Below, piece after piece: positions 35,917-44,340 of a stretch of DNA of 64,000 nt. Source of the DNA: Hyphomicrobiales bacterium (GTDB lineage: Bacteria > Pseudomonadota > Alphaproteobacteria > Rhizobiales > Rhizobiaceae). The notes beneath the pieces were generated by a model that was given only the letters and a program-made list of their open reading frames with translations, was not told the origin of the DNA and ran no database searches. The position numbers and the translations under genes are program-made. The number at the start of each line of letters is the position of its first letter. The stretch's first letter is position 1. Location: the NCBI GenBank assembly GCA_900472925.1, contig UCJU01000011.1, forward strand, positions 1 to 64,000. Reading direction: 5' to 3'.

Positions 35917-36452
35917 AGCGGATAGCCCTTCTCATGGCGGCACTGATGCCTACCTGGGCTCTCGCAGCCCCGGAGGGCTATTTCGATTTAAGGCCAGACG
36001 GAATAACGCTCGAGACCGGGGACACATGGGTATCCAATGGAGAGCGGTTCCGTCTCTATGGCATACAGTCATGTTTGCGCGGTACGAATTATACCGATGC
36101 GCACGGTAATACTCGCGATTGCGGCGAGGCGTCCCTCGCCGTTCTTGCCGCGTATATCAAGGACACGCAGCCGATTTGCGCACCAGTCGCTAAGGCAAAC
36201 GACATTTCGTATGTCATTTGTTACGCGACGGTAGGGAGCCAGCGGCTCGATCTTGGGCAGGTTCTCGTCAGCAGTGGGTACGCTTTCGCTGCCTTGAAGA
36301 GCGACGGGCTCCCATATCATGTCCCCTACTCTGTGGCCGAACAGATGGCACAACAGAAAAAGGCTGGGCTCTGGCAGTTCAAAGACGTCCAGCACCCGTC
36401 GATCACCCTGAGCCGAGAAGCCAATCAGCGCGCCAGGAAGGCGGAGCAATGA
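35913..36452 (+). CDS. Secreted SNase-like (thermonuclease-fold) protein 2
   Basis: This 179-residue protein starts at ATG 35913 within the preceding stop codon. It has a signal peptide (1-19, ending ALA) and the SNase-like strand GERFRLYGIQSCLRG, a helix (ASLAVLAAYIK) and LVSSGYAFAALKS with QQKKAGLWQF, the usual end of the fold. The acidic residue that follows IDAP in active nucleases is missing (IQSC). It overlaps the third gene by ATGA. Confidence 0.65.
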   Translation: MKRIALLMAALMPTWALAAPEGYFDLRPDGITLETGDTWVSNGERFRLYGIQSCLRGTNYTDAHGNTRDCGEASLAVLAAYIKDTQPICAPVAKANDISYVICYATVGSQRLDLGQVLVSSGYAFAALKSDGLPYHVPYSVAEQMAQQKKAGLWQFKDVQHPSITLSREANQRARKAEQ

Positions 36453-37153
36453 AACATATTTCGTTATTTAGCGTCATCATCGCTGCGATCGCCACGCCTA
36501 CAGTGGCAGCAGATCTACAATATTATACCCCGCGCTACTCGGGGCGCGTTGCACCACCCGTCCATTCCGCGCCAGTCAGATTGCCGATCTTCAAAGGCGT
36601 TGTAACCGTTCTGGACGGTCGAACTCTTTGGTATGGCTCTCTCGGACGGGGCTATAAGGTCCGCTTCGCAAATATCGATGCATGCGAGCTCCCGCAATGG
36701 GCTCTTAACCCTAAGTGGGTGGATCGAACGAAGGACAAAGCGCCTATGCCGGTTCCCTGTGGACCGCTTGCGAAAGCCTGGCTTAAGCGAACCATTGGCA
36801 ACAAGGTGACGGTCTGCACGACGCTTGGCTATGGGAATGATGGCATTCCTCTCGCTCAATGCACGGTCAAGGGCCGAGACGTGGCGACTGAAATGTTGCG
36901 CGTAGGTTGGGCGCGGGTGGATTCGCCCTACGCTAACCAGCAGTACCTTTCCTATCAGCACGATGCCATGGCTGCCCGTTATGGCATGTGGGGCACCTAT
37001 GTGCTCGACATGAACGAATGGCGACGCAAAGCGGTTGATAAGACCCTTGAGCGCCGACCCCTGGCGGATTTCAACCTTTTGGCAGAGCGGAAGAGCGAGA
37101 TTTCGCCACCGTTTGCTGACGCACGGAACAAACCTAAGAGGAGAGATCGATAG
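36449..37153 (+). CDS. Secreted SNase-like (thermonuclease-fold) protein 3
   Basis: This 234-residue protein has a signal peptide (1-20, ending VAA). The fold shows VVTVLDGRTLWYG (DGR where active enzymes have DGD), VRFANIDACELPQ with an Arg/Glu pair near the active-site positions, AKAWLKRTIGNKVTVC, and EMLRVGWARVDSPYANQQYLSYQHDAM cut here as family end helices. Of the three it is closest to an active nuclease. Substrate and role are unknown; location next to a conjugation channel suggests an action on DNA or on the recipient surface. Confidence 0.7.
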   Translation: MKHISLFSVIIAAIATPTVAADLQYYTPRYSGRVAPPVHSAPVRLPIFKGVVTVLDGRTLWYGSLGRGYKVRFANIDACELPQWALNPKWVDRTKDKAPMPVPCGPLAKAWLKRTIGNKVTVCTTLGYGNDGIPLAQCTVKGRDVATEMLRVGWARVDSPYANQQYLSYQHDAMAARYGMWGTYVLDMNEWRRKAVDKTLERRPLADFNLLAERKSEISPPFADARNKPKRRDR

Positions 37154-37534
37154 TTGCCGGATATCACACATATCGCGACATCGTTCGCGATCGATTCGAT
37201 GGCGGGTTTGTTGGTTGCCATTCCTCTTTCGCTCGGCCTGATCGTGCCCCGCGAACGGTTGTGGTGGATCCACACCCCTTGCGCTCTGATCCTCCTAGTG
37301 ACCTCAGCCTTTTTCAGGCAGGGCGTCACCTCGCTTTCGACAGCTATCTTGTCGGCTTTTTCGCGTTTGCGGCGGATTGCCGGGATATCCCGAACCGCCC
37401 TCTGCTCTACCGCGTCGGAATCCTGTGGGTTCGCAGCACTCTCTTTGATCGCCCCCGTCATTTATGCGGCCTCCGACCAAACAGACTCCCCCGCGATAGA
37501 AGCCAAGATCTCACACCGGCCAATTCCGCAGTGA
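37154..37534 (+). CDS. Hypothetical membrane protein in transfer operon
   Basis: A TTG directly after the previous stop, with AGGAGAG about eight bases upstream, opens a 126-residue frame with hydrophobic helices near 18-32, 43-58 and 95-112. I do not recognise the family. Its place between the SNase-like genes and the TrbM-like gene supports it as part of the same operon. Confidence 0.5.
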   Translation: MPDITHIATSFAIDSMAGLLVAIPLSLGLIVPRERLWWIHTPCALILLVTSAFFRQGVTSLSTAILSAFSRLRRIAGISRTALCSTASESCGFAALSLIAPVIYAASDQTDSPAIEAKISHRPIPQ

Positions 37535-37556
37535 ACGAATGAGAGAGGGAAAGCTA

Positions 37557-38144
37557 ATGAAAGCTCTGTATTTTGTCGCCGCAGGTGTTGCGGCTTTCGG
37601 CATGACACCTGCCGCAAAGGCGCAAGATGCGTCTTGGGGGTGCCAGATCCTCCTTTGCGCGGCGTCCAAGAACCCTTCGTGGCAAGGCGTTGGATATTGT
37701 GTGCCGCCGATGCAGAAATTGATTTCGGCGATGAAAAAGCCCGGCTTCTCGTGGCCGATCTGCGAAGAAGCTAAGGCCGGCAAACCCGGCCACGAGCCTT
37801 TCGAGGATTGCCCCGCCGGTTTTCAAGCCGGGCGGGCATCTTTTGGTCGCGACAACGATTCCCTCTTTGGCGGTGGGGAGGCAAATGTTTGCACAAAGAC
37901 AGTCAACCAGTGCAGCAACCGCGGCGCTTTTCGGACGCTCTATGGGAACGACCGCGCAAACAAGCAGGCGGGCATCACAATGCGCGAACTCGATTCAAAC
38001 AATAACGACAATGGCTTTGGCGGTGGCAATAGCTGCCAAGTAGTTATCACACAGCCAAGGCCAATGAGGGCTGACCCGTATTACTTCGACATTCCGAACG
38101 ATAAAGGCGTGAAAGAACGCCATTGGTTCAACCTCAATCTGTAG
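37557..38144 (+). CDS. TrbM/KikA/MpfK-like conjugal transfer protein
   Basis: This 195-residue secreted protein (signal peptide 1-22, ending AKAQ) begins at ATG 37557 with GAGAGGGA upstream; an ATG at 37539 would add six residues. The segment WGCQILLCAAS, then GVGYCVPPMQKLISAM and FSWPICEEAK has the cysteine pattern of TrbM/KikA, periplasmic proteins of IncP and IncN mating systems with unclear function. Further cysteines (FEDCPAGF, NVCTKTVNQCSN) suggest several disulfides. It is the last complete gene of the transfer module. Confidence 0.7.
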   Translation: MKALYFVAAGVAAFGMTPAAKAQDASWGCQILLCAASKNPSWQGVGYCVPPMQKLISAMKKPGFSWPICEEAKAGKPGHEPFEDCPAGFQAGRASFGRDNDSLFGGGEANVCTKTVNQCSNRGAFRTLYGNDRANKQAGITMRELDSNNNDNGFGGGNSCQVVITQPRPMRADPYYFDIPNDKGVKERHWFNLNL

Positions 38145-38152
38145 GCGTCGCT

Positions 38153-38213
38153 ATGAACCAGAAGATTATACTCGTAATAGCTGCCAGCTCCCATATCGCA
38201 TTTGCATCCAATG
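38153..38213 (+). pseudogene. 5' fragment of a secreted-protein gene at module junction
   Basis: An ATG at 38153 starts a signal-peptide-like sequence (MNQKIILVIAASSHIAFASN). After about 20 codons the frame runs antisense into the conserved end of the VWA gene (stop at 38214). The most economical reading is that a further transfer gene was cut off here when the tellurite-type cluster was joined. Confidence 0.45.
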
Positions 38214-38966
38214 TCAGGATCGGAGCCATTGTAGCAATTCGGGTCCGAGAAGCCGCGCGTTCAATTGTTCGTCTGAGAGTTCAACGAAGCTGTCAAGGTC
38301 ACGTACGATGACGACGCCAGTGTTCTTGAAACGTTTGGCGATCGTTTCGAGGAACTTGAATTCCACGGTATGCTCGCAGGCACCCATGAACAGGAAATAC
38401 ACCTGGTCGCCCCGTCTTTCCGATTCCTCCAGAACGCGCATGGTCCGCTGTTCATCCGAAGGGTCGTTCTCGCCGTCGGTGACAAATATCACGACCGACC
38501 GTTTCTTCGCCGCAATTGGTGCCTCTTTGGCATCCCCGCCGAAGAACCGGCTAAAGAAGCCCTCGCGTTCCTTTTCGCGCGGCAACCAGCCGAAATGCTG
38601 CAGATTGCGCTCCAGAACATAGCTGTAGGTTGTTCCGCCCTTCCAGCCGGGCACCTTGTCGATCACGTTGCGAACGATATAATTCTCGCAATCGTCCGAC
38701 GTAACTGTCCCGACATGGTGAACGTGGCCCTTGCCGTTGCTAAAGCTGAAGACGTCAACCTTTCCGTCGGGGTCGAGCACGAGGCCGTAGGGCACCAGCC
38801 GTGCGACGAGCTTGCTTGTAGTGCCTTCCTCGTGTTCGTGCTCAAAAGAGCCCGAAACGTCCATGTCGAAGATCAGTTCGGCCTTGATGTCCGCCGCGAC
38901 ACCCGCCTTGTCGAGAGAAAGACGCAGCGTTTCCGCCGACTTTTTGAGGTTGAGTTGCAGTGCCAT
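38214..38966 (-). CDS. VWA-domain protein of tellurite-resistance cluster (TerF-like)
   Basis: This 250-residue protein has a von Willebrand factor A fold with the metal-binding site DVSGS (36-40) in IFDMDVSGS, a conserved threonine in GWKGGTTYSYVLE and VIFVTDGENDPSD. It matches the TerF/VWA proteins encoded with TerD and TelA in chemical-stress operons. Such clusters protect against tellurite and phage or pore-forming agents; the molecular role of the VWA protein is unknown. It is the last of four minus-strand genes, 13 bases after its neighbour. Confidence 0.78.
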   Translation of the reverse strand: MALQLNLKKSAETLRLSLDKAGVAADIKAELIFDMDVSGSFEHEHEEGTTSKLVARLVPYGLVLDPDGKVDVFSFSNGKGHVHHVGTVTSDDCENYIVRNVIDKVPGWKGGTTYSYVLERNLQHFGWLPREKEREGFFSRFFGGDAKEAPIAAKKRSVVIFVTDGENDPSDEQRTMRVLEESERRGDQVYFLFMGACEHTVEFKFLETIAKRFKNTGVVIVRDLDSFVELSDEQLNARLLGPELLQWLRS

Positions 38967-38979
38967 GGCCGATCTGTCC

Positions 38980-40056
38980 TCACTCTTTGAGTTGCTGAAG
39001 GATGTTCCGAAGCTGATATGAAAGTTCGCCGGCTTCGGTCGGTGTCAGCTTGCGGCTGTTCTCCAGCATCGTCGTCAGCGACGCCATGCTTCCCAAAAAG
39101 CCTGGAACCATGACGAGAGCAACATTCTGGATCGCCCTGATGAGCCGGAGCGGCTGTTCGATCTGCACGTCGCGCATCGAGGCACCGCTCCGGATCTGCG
39201 CCACGGTTTGCGTAAGGCTCATGGCCCGCTCTAGGAAACGTTGCGAGATCGGCGGCCGGCTCACGCGCAAACGGTCCGACAGAAAGGATGCTGCGAGCGC
39301 CGAGGCCTCGGCTTCGTCCCCCATGCCCTCGATCCGGCGAGCGTGCTGTTCCAGCGTCTCCTTGAATGACAAGAGTAGCTCAAGCGCCTCGCCCATCAGC
39401 CGGACCAGTTGGTCGAGTTCGATGCGCGCCGCTTGGAGCTCGCCGGCTGTGTCAATCCTACTATTCGCCTTCTTGAAATACTCTCCGAAAATTCCAGCCG
39501 CTGAAGGGGCATCGCACACGGCCTTGATGTCGATCGCGCCAAGGATGTCGGTCATTCGTCCGATATATCCCGTCGCCTTCTGCAGCACATCGGCCTGCGA
39601 GAGTTCGAGTGAGCGCGACACCAGGCCGCTATAATCCTGCTGGAGACGATGGCCCCAAAGGACCGCCTGCCTTTCACGTGCGCTTTCGACAACGAACGAC
39701 TGTGTGAGCCGCAGCGCCTGCTGCAGCACCTCAGGTCTCGTCAACGGTGACAGTTTCCGAATGTCGGAAAGCTCTACTGCGATCCGCTTGCGCTCCACGC
39801 CGGGGATCGCAGTCGGCTTTGCTACCAACGGCATCTGCGCGTAACGTCCAGTTTTCGCCGTCGCACTGTCGTTCTGGGTGCTGGCGGGTGCCACAATTGT
39901 TGGCTTGGCGGGCGCATCAGTCCCAGCCGATTCGCCTGGCTCGGCCCTTGGCGTCCGTGACCGATCAGGCGGCGGAGCGATCACCGTGGGGCGAAGCCTG
40001 CCCTGGCGATCATCCGGCACGGTACCGCGCGAGGGAGGGGCTTTGTCCTGGGGCAT
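38980..40056 (-). CDS. Uncharacterised protein of TerD/TelA cluster
   Basis: This 358-residue protein has a Pro-rich, basic, disordered N-terminus (1-75) and an all-helical remainder with heptad-like patterns (about 110-355, for example ELQAARIELDQLVRLMGEAL). It resembles TelA in general make-up, but I cannot place it in that family with confidence. It lies seven bases from terD and 13 from the VWA gene. A cytoplasmic scaffold role is a guess. Confidence 0.55.
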   Translation of the reverse strand: MPQDKAPPSRGTVPDDRQGRLRPTVIAPPPDRSRTPRAEPGESAGTDAPAKPTIVAPASTQNDSATAKTGRYAQMPLVAKPTAIPGVERKRIAVELSDIRKLSPLTRPEVLQQALRLTQSFVVESARERQAVLWGHRLQQDYSGLVSRSLELSQADVLQKATGYIGRMTDILGAIDIKAVCDAPSAAGIFGEYFKKANSRIDTAGELQAARIELDQLVRLMGEALELLLSFKETLEQHARRIEGMGDEAEASALAASFLSDRLRVSRPPISQRFLERAMSLTQTVAQIRSGASMRDVQIEQPLRLIRAIQNVALVMVPGFLGSMASLTTMLENSRKLTPTEAGELSYQLRNILQQLKE

Positions 40057-40063
40057 CGCTGTC

Positions 40064-40723
40064 TCAGGAAAAGTGCGCGAGAACGTCGTTGAACGTGCCG
40101 GTGAAGCCTCGGCCGACGGCCGCGTATTCCCAGCCTTCTGGGCCGAGCAATATGCTGCCTAGTTGGACGACATTGAACTCTTTGAATTCGTCCGACAGCT
40201 TGTAGGCGCCGAGTTGCTTCCCACTGCCGTCCGTCAGTGTGATTGTGCAGACGTCGATGTCGCCGAAAGCCGCTTCCTCCCGCTGTTCGGCACCCTCCTC
40301 GGTCTCGTGCCTGCCTCCATGTTCGGCTTCATGGACGGTGACGAAGATCGGTATCTCGTTGACCCCCGCCGGCAGCTTGGAGCCGTCAATGACGATGGTC
40401 TCGCTGTTGTTCTGCACTCTCTTGTCACCACTATGGAACAGCCCTCCGCTAGGCGTCTGGAACGATCCTTCGGGGTTTGACGGCAAGGTGCCGCCAGTCG
40501 GGTTCATCCGCGTGGTATTGTAGGTCGACAGTACGCTGGGAAGTTCCGTCACCTTCGCGCCTTTCCCGTCATTCCGCGCCTCAAGCGCGTGAACGTCGAC
40601 ATCATCGGTGTGGTCGGCATCGCACATCCACTCAACCTTCACGGTGAACTGCGCTCCCTTGTTGAGGGAAAGCTTCAGCTTTGGCGTCGCGGTGCCGGGC
40701 TTTTCAAGGGAGAGGGTCAGCAT
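40064..40723 (-). CDS. terD: TerD-family protein
   Basis: This 219-residue protein fits the TerD/CABP family: LTLSLEKPG start, repeated beta segments, FHSGDKRVQNNSETIVIDGSKLP as the calcium-binding-type region, and AYKLSDEFKEFNVVQLGSI with the closing GWEYAAVGRGF. TerD proteins bind calcium and act in tellurite and phage resistance clusters. It is slightly longer than typical TerD (about 190) because of a Glu/Arg-rich loop near 135-150. Confidence 0.88.
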   Translation of the reverse strand: MLTLSLEKPGTATPKLKLSLNKGAQFTVKVEWMCDADHTDDVDVHALEARNDGKGAKVTELPSVLSTYNTTRMNPTGGTLPSNPEGSFQTPSGGLFHSGDKRVQNNSETIVIDGSKLPAGVNEIPIFVTVHEAEHGGRHETEEGAEQREEAAFGDIDVCTITLTDGSGKQLGAYKLSDEFKEFNVVQLGSILLGPEGWEYAAVGRGFTGTFNDVLAHFS

Positions 40724-40786
40724 GCTTGTGAAACTCCTGTAATCTGACTGCGCTTATGTTTGGGCGAGTGGAAACCGGCGAGCGCA

Positions 40787-41962
40787 TTACTGCGATGACA
40801 GGGCGGCAAGCTCCTGACGGGCGGCGGCGAACTTCTGCCGCGCCTGCTCGAATTTTTCCTCGGTCGACTTTTTCGCCGCCGCGACGAGGCCGTGGATCTC
40901 GCTGGTGGTGGCGATGATCTGCTCGATCTGCTTTGCCTGCGCAAGGCGATTGTCGCCCGGCGCCTGCGCGGCGGTGACCGCGATGTCTTTCAGGGCGCGG
41001 CCGCGCATCTCGGTCAGCTGCTTGTCGAGCTTAGCCTGGCGGTCGGCCAGCTGCTGCACGCTCTTCACCGCGAACGCGCCATGGATTGATAGCAGCGTCA
41101 TTTTGATCGACGCGAACCGCGACGCCACCGTGGTGGCGGTCTCTTGCAGAGTCGCAATGCCTGCTTGTTCGATCTGCTGTATCACCAGCTGATCGGCAGG
41201 CAGCCGCGTGTAGGTGCCTTCCAGCGCCAGCGCGCGGCTTTCGATCAGCTGCAGCTTGTCCTTGAATTCCACCATTCTGGTCTGCGCGACCGGATCGGCC
41301 GGATTTAGCTGCGCTTCCTCGTCAGCGACATAGGCGCGCGCCTTGTCGAGGAACGCGTGGGCGACAGCCGCGGCCACAGTGAAATCGCTGAAATGCGCGC
41401 CATAACTCTGCTTCAGGGCATCGAGTGCCTGCAACTCGCCGAACAGCTTCTGCATTTCGCCGGAAAGTTCGCCTTCGAGCTTCATCATCCGGTCAGCGAG
41501 CGTCTTAGTTCGCCCGGTGATAAGGTCACCGATTTCCGTCAGAAATTCCGCTGCGACCTCCTCCGGCCGCTTGCCGCGAAACCTTCCCAGCAACGAACTC
41601 AGGAAACCCTTTTTTCCGCCGTTCTGGAGTTTGTCGAGGATCTCCGGGAGATCGGCATCCTCGACGCCCTGTTCGAGACGGCCGAACAACGCGAAGACGG
41701 CGGCCGCGCTGTTCTTGTCAAACCGCGCCAAGAAGCCGTCCAGCGTCCGCTGCAACGCCTGCTCGGCCTCCAGGCCTATCCTGATGACCTCGCCCGATTG
41801 CATGGCGCGAAAGTCCAACGCTGCAAGCATTTTCTCGGCTTCTTGTACCTGCAGCTCGCTAAGTACAATGGCGCCCGTGTTAATCGGTATCGCTGGAACG
41901 GTACCTTGCAGGGGTACGCCGGTGAGGAGGCGGGGAGAAGAGCCGATGGTTGTCGGTTTCAT
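40787..41962 (-). CDS. telA: TelA-like toxic anion resistance protein
   Basis: This 391-residue all-alpha protein starts at ATG 41962 with AGGAGG upstream; an earlier in-frame codon exists but lacks support. The central part (SLLGRFRGKRPEEVAAEFLTEIG shortened here, then KTLADRMMKLEGELSG, LIESRALALEGTYTRLPADQ) and the coiled-coil C-terminus (EKFEQARQKFAAARQELAAL) fit the TelA family. TelA is linked to tellurite resistance, with unknown biochemistry. It is the first gene of the four-gene minus-strand cluster. Confidence 0.75.
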   Translation of the reverse strand: MKPTTIGSSPRLLTGVPLQGTVPAIPINTGAIVLSELQVQEAEKMLAALDFRAMQSGEVIRIGLEAEQALQRTLDGFLARFDKNSAAAVFALFGRLEQGVEDADLPEILDKLQNGGKKGFLSSLLGRFRGKRPEEVAAEFLTEIGDLITGRTKTLADRMMKLEGELSGEMQKLFGELQALDALKQSYGAHFSDFTVAAAVAHAFLDKARAYVADEEAQLNPADPVAQTRMVEFKDKLQLIESRALALEGTYTRLPADQLVIQQIEQAGIATLQETATTVASRFASIKMTLLSIHGAFAVKSVQQLADRQAKLDKQLTEMRGRALKDIAVTAAQAPGDNRLAQAKQIEQIIATTSEIHGLVAAAKKSTEEKFEQARQKFAAARQELAALSSQ

Positions 41963-42113
41963 AACAATCCTCCTCAACATAACATTGCTTGCGCGGACGT
42001 GATGGGAATCTTTATAGCTGTAGTGTCTAAATCGCAAGTCGATACGATTCTGCGGGTTAAGCTGCCAGCGCTACGTCTATGGCCGTCAAGGTGATGCCGG
42101 CACAGCCAGATCG

Positions 42114-42269
42114 TCAGCGATGCTCTTCAAACATACGTGATGTGTGGGCCTCTCCGCCACCGCGGACCCATGCCATCTGGTTGTCTGTCAATGAGAAGAG
42201 CAATCCTTGATTTGCGCTCCGTGGCAGTGCCTGGTGGATCCGCTCCAGCTCTGTCTCTATGTAGGTGCA
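42114..42269 (-). pseudogene. Remnant of an LprI-like lysozyme-inhibitor gene
   Basis: A 51-codon frame between stops on the minus strand reads CTYIETELERIHQALP, then TDNQMAWVRGGGEA. This fits the end of the LprI domain (DUF1311), where a cysteine, LxRxYQAL and QxAWIRYRDAE are typical. There is no start codon and the first half is missing. I regard it as a relic; the similarity is short. Confidence 0.35.
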
Positions 42270-42359
42270 TCACGCATGCAGGCGCGCTTCACTTCCAGAA
42301 AGCGGAATCGCTCTCCTGCCGGCCGTTGGACGATCGGTAACAATAGTGAAGCGTGCCCC

Positions 42360-42390
42360 TTGAACCTCTAGGTACTCGAGATCCCATATT
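42360..42390 (+). promoter_or_regulatory. MerR-type promoter/operator before zinc-finger pseudogene and czcD
   Basis: The -35 TTGAAC (42360-42365) and -10 CATATT (42385-42390) are 19 bases apart. The spacer CTCTAGGTACTCGAGATCC contains a dyad (CTCTAG/CTCGAG). An overlong 19-bp spacer carrying a dyad is the hallmark of MerR-activated promoters. It reads toward the pseudogene at 42449 and the CDF gene at 42836. Confidence 0.72.
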
Positions 42391-42448
42391 CTCTTTTGCC
42401 CTCGCCAATCCCCTTGGCGGATAACTTCGAAAAAATCAGGAGACGACG

Positions 42449-42788
42449 ATGAACGATGTTGCGACCCCGGACGTGAAGGACAGAGCACAGGGATTGCTTT
42501 GCCCTTCCAGCAGGGTCAATCATCGTCATGAGCGAGCGTCAGTTGATCGAAATCGACTATTGCCCGGACTGTAAGGGCGTCTGGCTGGACAGAGGAGAAC
42601 TCGACAAGATTATCGATTGCAGCCTTACCCGGAACCCCCGGTTGCTCAGCATTCGGGGATCGCGAAGCTGCAGCCGTTCGCGCCGCACAATCCCGCTGAG
42701 GATTATCGTGACGGCGGCCGTGGTTCTGGCCTATTACCCACGTGCAGAACCGCCGTCACGGATCGTTCTGGGGCGGCTCTCAGACTAG
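42449..42788 (+). pseudogene. Frameshifted zf-TFIIB domain protein
   Basis: ATG 42449 behind AGGAG starts MNDVATPDVKDRAQGLLCP. The continuation of the family (MSERQLIEIDYCPDCKGVW and LDRGELDKIID, with CPDC and the preceding CP forming the zinc site) lies in another frame, opening at 42529. A further shift near 42650-42750 is needed to recover the usual end, which is read partly as AEDYRDGGRG and partly as RRHGSFWGG in other frames. So this is a decayed zf-TFIIB protein, a family common beside metal exporters. Confidence 0.65.
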
Positions 42789-42835
42789 ATGGAATAGGCC
42801 TCAATCGCGTGTTCAAAAAAACAAGGAGCTATCAT

Positions 42836-43753
42836 ATGGGCGCTGGCCATTCTCACACGGCGGCACGTCCCACGGGCACATCTGCTGGGCGGCACAAGAG
42901 CAGGCTGGCGACAGCTCTGGGATTGACGGTAGCGTTCATGCTGGTCGAGGTCGTCGGCGGTCTATGGACGGGCAGCTTGGCGCTTTTGGCAGATGCGGCC
43001 CATATGCTGACGGATGCCGGTGGGCTGGCTCTGGCGCTGATCGCTATCCGATTTTCAGAGCGACCCGCGACGCCGCAAAAGACCTATGGCTATGTCCGCA
43101 TGGAGGTTCTCTCAGCGCTGGCAAACGCAGTGGTTCTCCTGTTGCTGACGATTTACATCTTTTATGAGGCCTATGAGCGGTTTGTCGACCCGCCACAAAT
43201 TCTCGGCGGTCCTATGCTGATCGTCGCAGTCATTGGCCTGACGGTAAACCTGATTAGCATGAAGCTGCTTTCCCCCGGATCGTCCGAAAGCTTGAATGTC
43301 AAAGGGGCATATTTCGAGGTGCTCGGCGATATGCTGGGATCGCTCGGCGTCATCGTTGCCGCCGGGGTGGTGATGTTCACCGGTTGGTCGCTTGCCGATC
43401 CGATCATCGGTGCAGTGATCGGGCTGTTCATCCTTCCTCGGACATGGATTCTCCTCAAGCAGGCCATTCATATCCTCATGGAAGGTACGCCGCCGGAAAT
43501 AGACATATTGCTGTTGGACAAGAAGCTCATGAGCATCCCGGGCGTTGATGCCGTCCACGATTTGCATGTGTGGACAATCACATCTGGGATGGATGCCATG
43601 AGCTGTCACATCGTCGTTACCGATATGGCTGAGGCCCGTTCTATCCTCTCCAGCGCACGCAGGGTTATGGAAGAAAGCTTCGGCTTGTCGCACGTTACTA
43701 TCCAGGTGGAGGATCAGGCTACGCGCGAGGCGGAAGGCGAGATGAAAATCTAG
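42836..43753 (+). CDS. czcD: CDF-family divalent cation exporter (CzcD/ZitB-like)
   Basis: This is a 305-residue inner-membrane antiporter with six helices. AAHMLTDAGG (helix 2) and YFEVLGDMLG (helix 5) supply the HxxxD/DxxxD metal site. A His-containing N-terminus (GAGHSHTA) and the cytoplasmic CTD (VDAVHDLHVWTITSG) are present. It exports Zn, Cd or Co from the cytoplasm. ATG 42836 has AAGGAG upstream. The MerR-type promoter at 42360 precedes it, with the broken zinc-finger gene in between. Confidence 0.9.
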   Translation: MGAGHSHTAARPTGTSAGRHKSRLATALGLTVAFMLVEVVGGLWTGSLALLADAAHMLTDAGGLALALIAIRFSERPATPQKTYGYVRMEVLSALANAVVLLLLTIYIFYEAYERFVDPPQILGGPMLIVAVIGLTVNLISMKLLSPGSSESLNVKGAYFEVLGDMLGSLGVIVAAGVVMFTGWSLADPIIGAVIGLFILPRTWILLKQAIHILMEGTPPEIDILLLDKKLMSIPGVDAVHDLHVWTITSGMDAMSCHIVVTDMAEARSILSSARRVMEESFGLSHVTIQVEDQATREAEGEMKI

Positions 43754-43811
43754 TGTTGCCGATCTCTTCGGCCAAGCGCACAACTCAATCAACCGAGCTA
43801 AGGGCGTCGAC

Positions 43812-44264
43812 ATGTATGAACGCGACAGAAGCACGAGGCAATCCGGCCCGCCTTGGCAGCCAACGAAAGCCGGTCGGCTGGTGGCCTGGTTCGACATTCT
43901 TATAGGGCTCGCCCTCCGGTCGCTCCTGGCCTGGATCGGCTATGTCTCTGCCGATGGAATCCTGAACTGGATCGCGGGCAATGCTGGTGCCGTCATCGAA
44001 AACGGCAAAACCATCGCCGGGCGGGGGGTCGGTAAAGATGCCATCACCCTCGTTGAAGGCCTCAATCTGGGCGATTTGGCAGGAAGCGCGATTGCCTCGC
44101 TAAAGCTAGTTCTGAAGCCCGCCATCATCCTCATCTGGGCGATCGCTGCATTGGTGCTGGTCGCTATCTTCCTGACCCTGGCGAAAGCAGGGCGGTTTTT
44201 TGGTCGGCTTGCGCCGCTGATCCTGCAGACGGTCTTCGTGCGATCGGCACGCCAATATAGTTGA
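43812..44264 (+). CDS. Hypothetical membrane protein
   Basis: This 150-residue protein is unknown to me. It has a polar N-terminus, hydrophobic helices near 25-52 and 100-125 and a basic C-terminus. It lies 58 bases after czcD on the same strand and before the P-type ATPase promoter, so it could belong to the czcD unit. Confidence 0.5.
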   Translation: MYERDRSTRQSGPPWQPTKAGRLVAWFDILIGLALRSLLAWIGYVSADGILNWIAGNAGAVIENGKTIAGRGVGKDAITLVEGLNLGDLAGSAIASLKLVLKPAIILIWAIAALVLVAIFLTLAKAGRFFGRLAPLILQTVFVRSARQYS

Positions 44265-44283
44265 ACAGGAACAGATTTTCCGC

Positions 44284-44314
44284 TTGTAGCTCTAGTTGCT
44301 TGAGGTCCTATAGT
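44284..44314 (+). promoter_or_regulatory. MerR-type promoter/operator before P1B ATPase
   Basis: The -35 TTGTAG (44284-44289) and -10 TATAGT (44309-44314) are separated by 19 bases, CTCTAGTTGCTTGAGGTCC, containing the dyad CTCTAG/CTTGAG. The ATPase start codon follows 26 bases after the -10 box. The layout and sequence match the other four sites in this island. Confidence 0.8.
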
Positions 44315-44340
44315 GGCAGCCTTGAACTCAAGGATATCCC

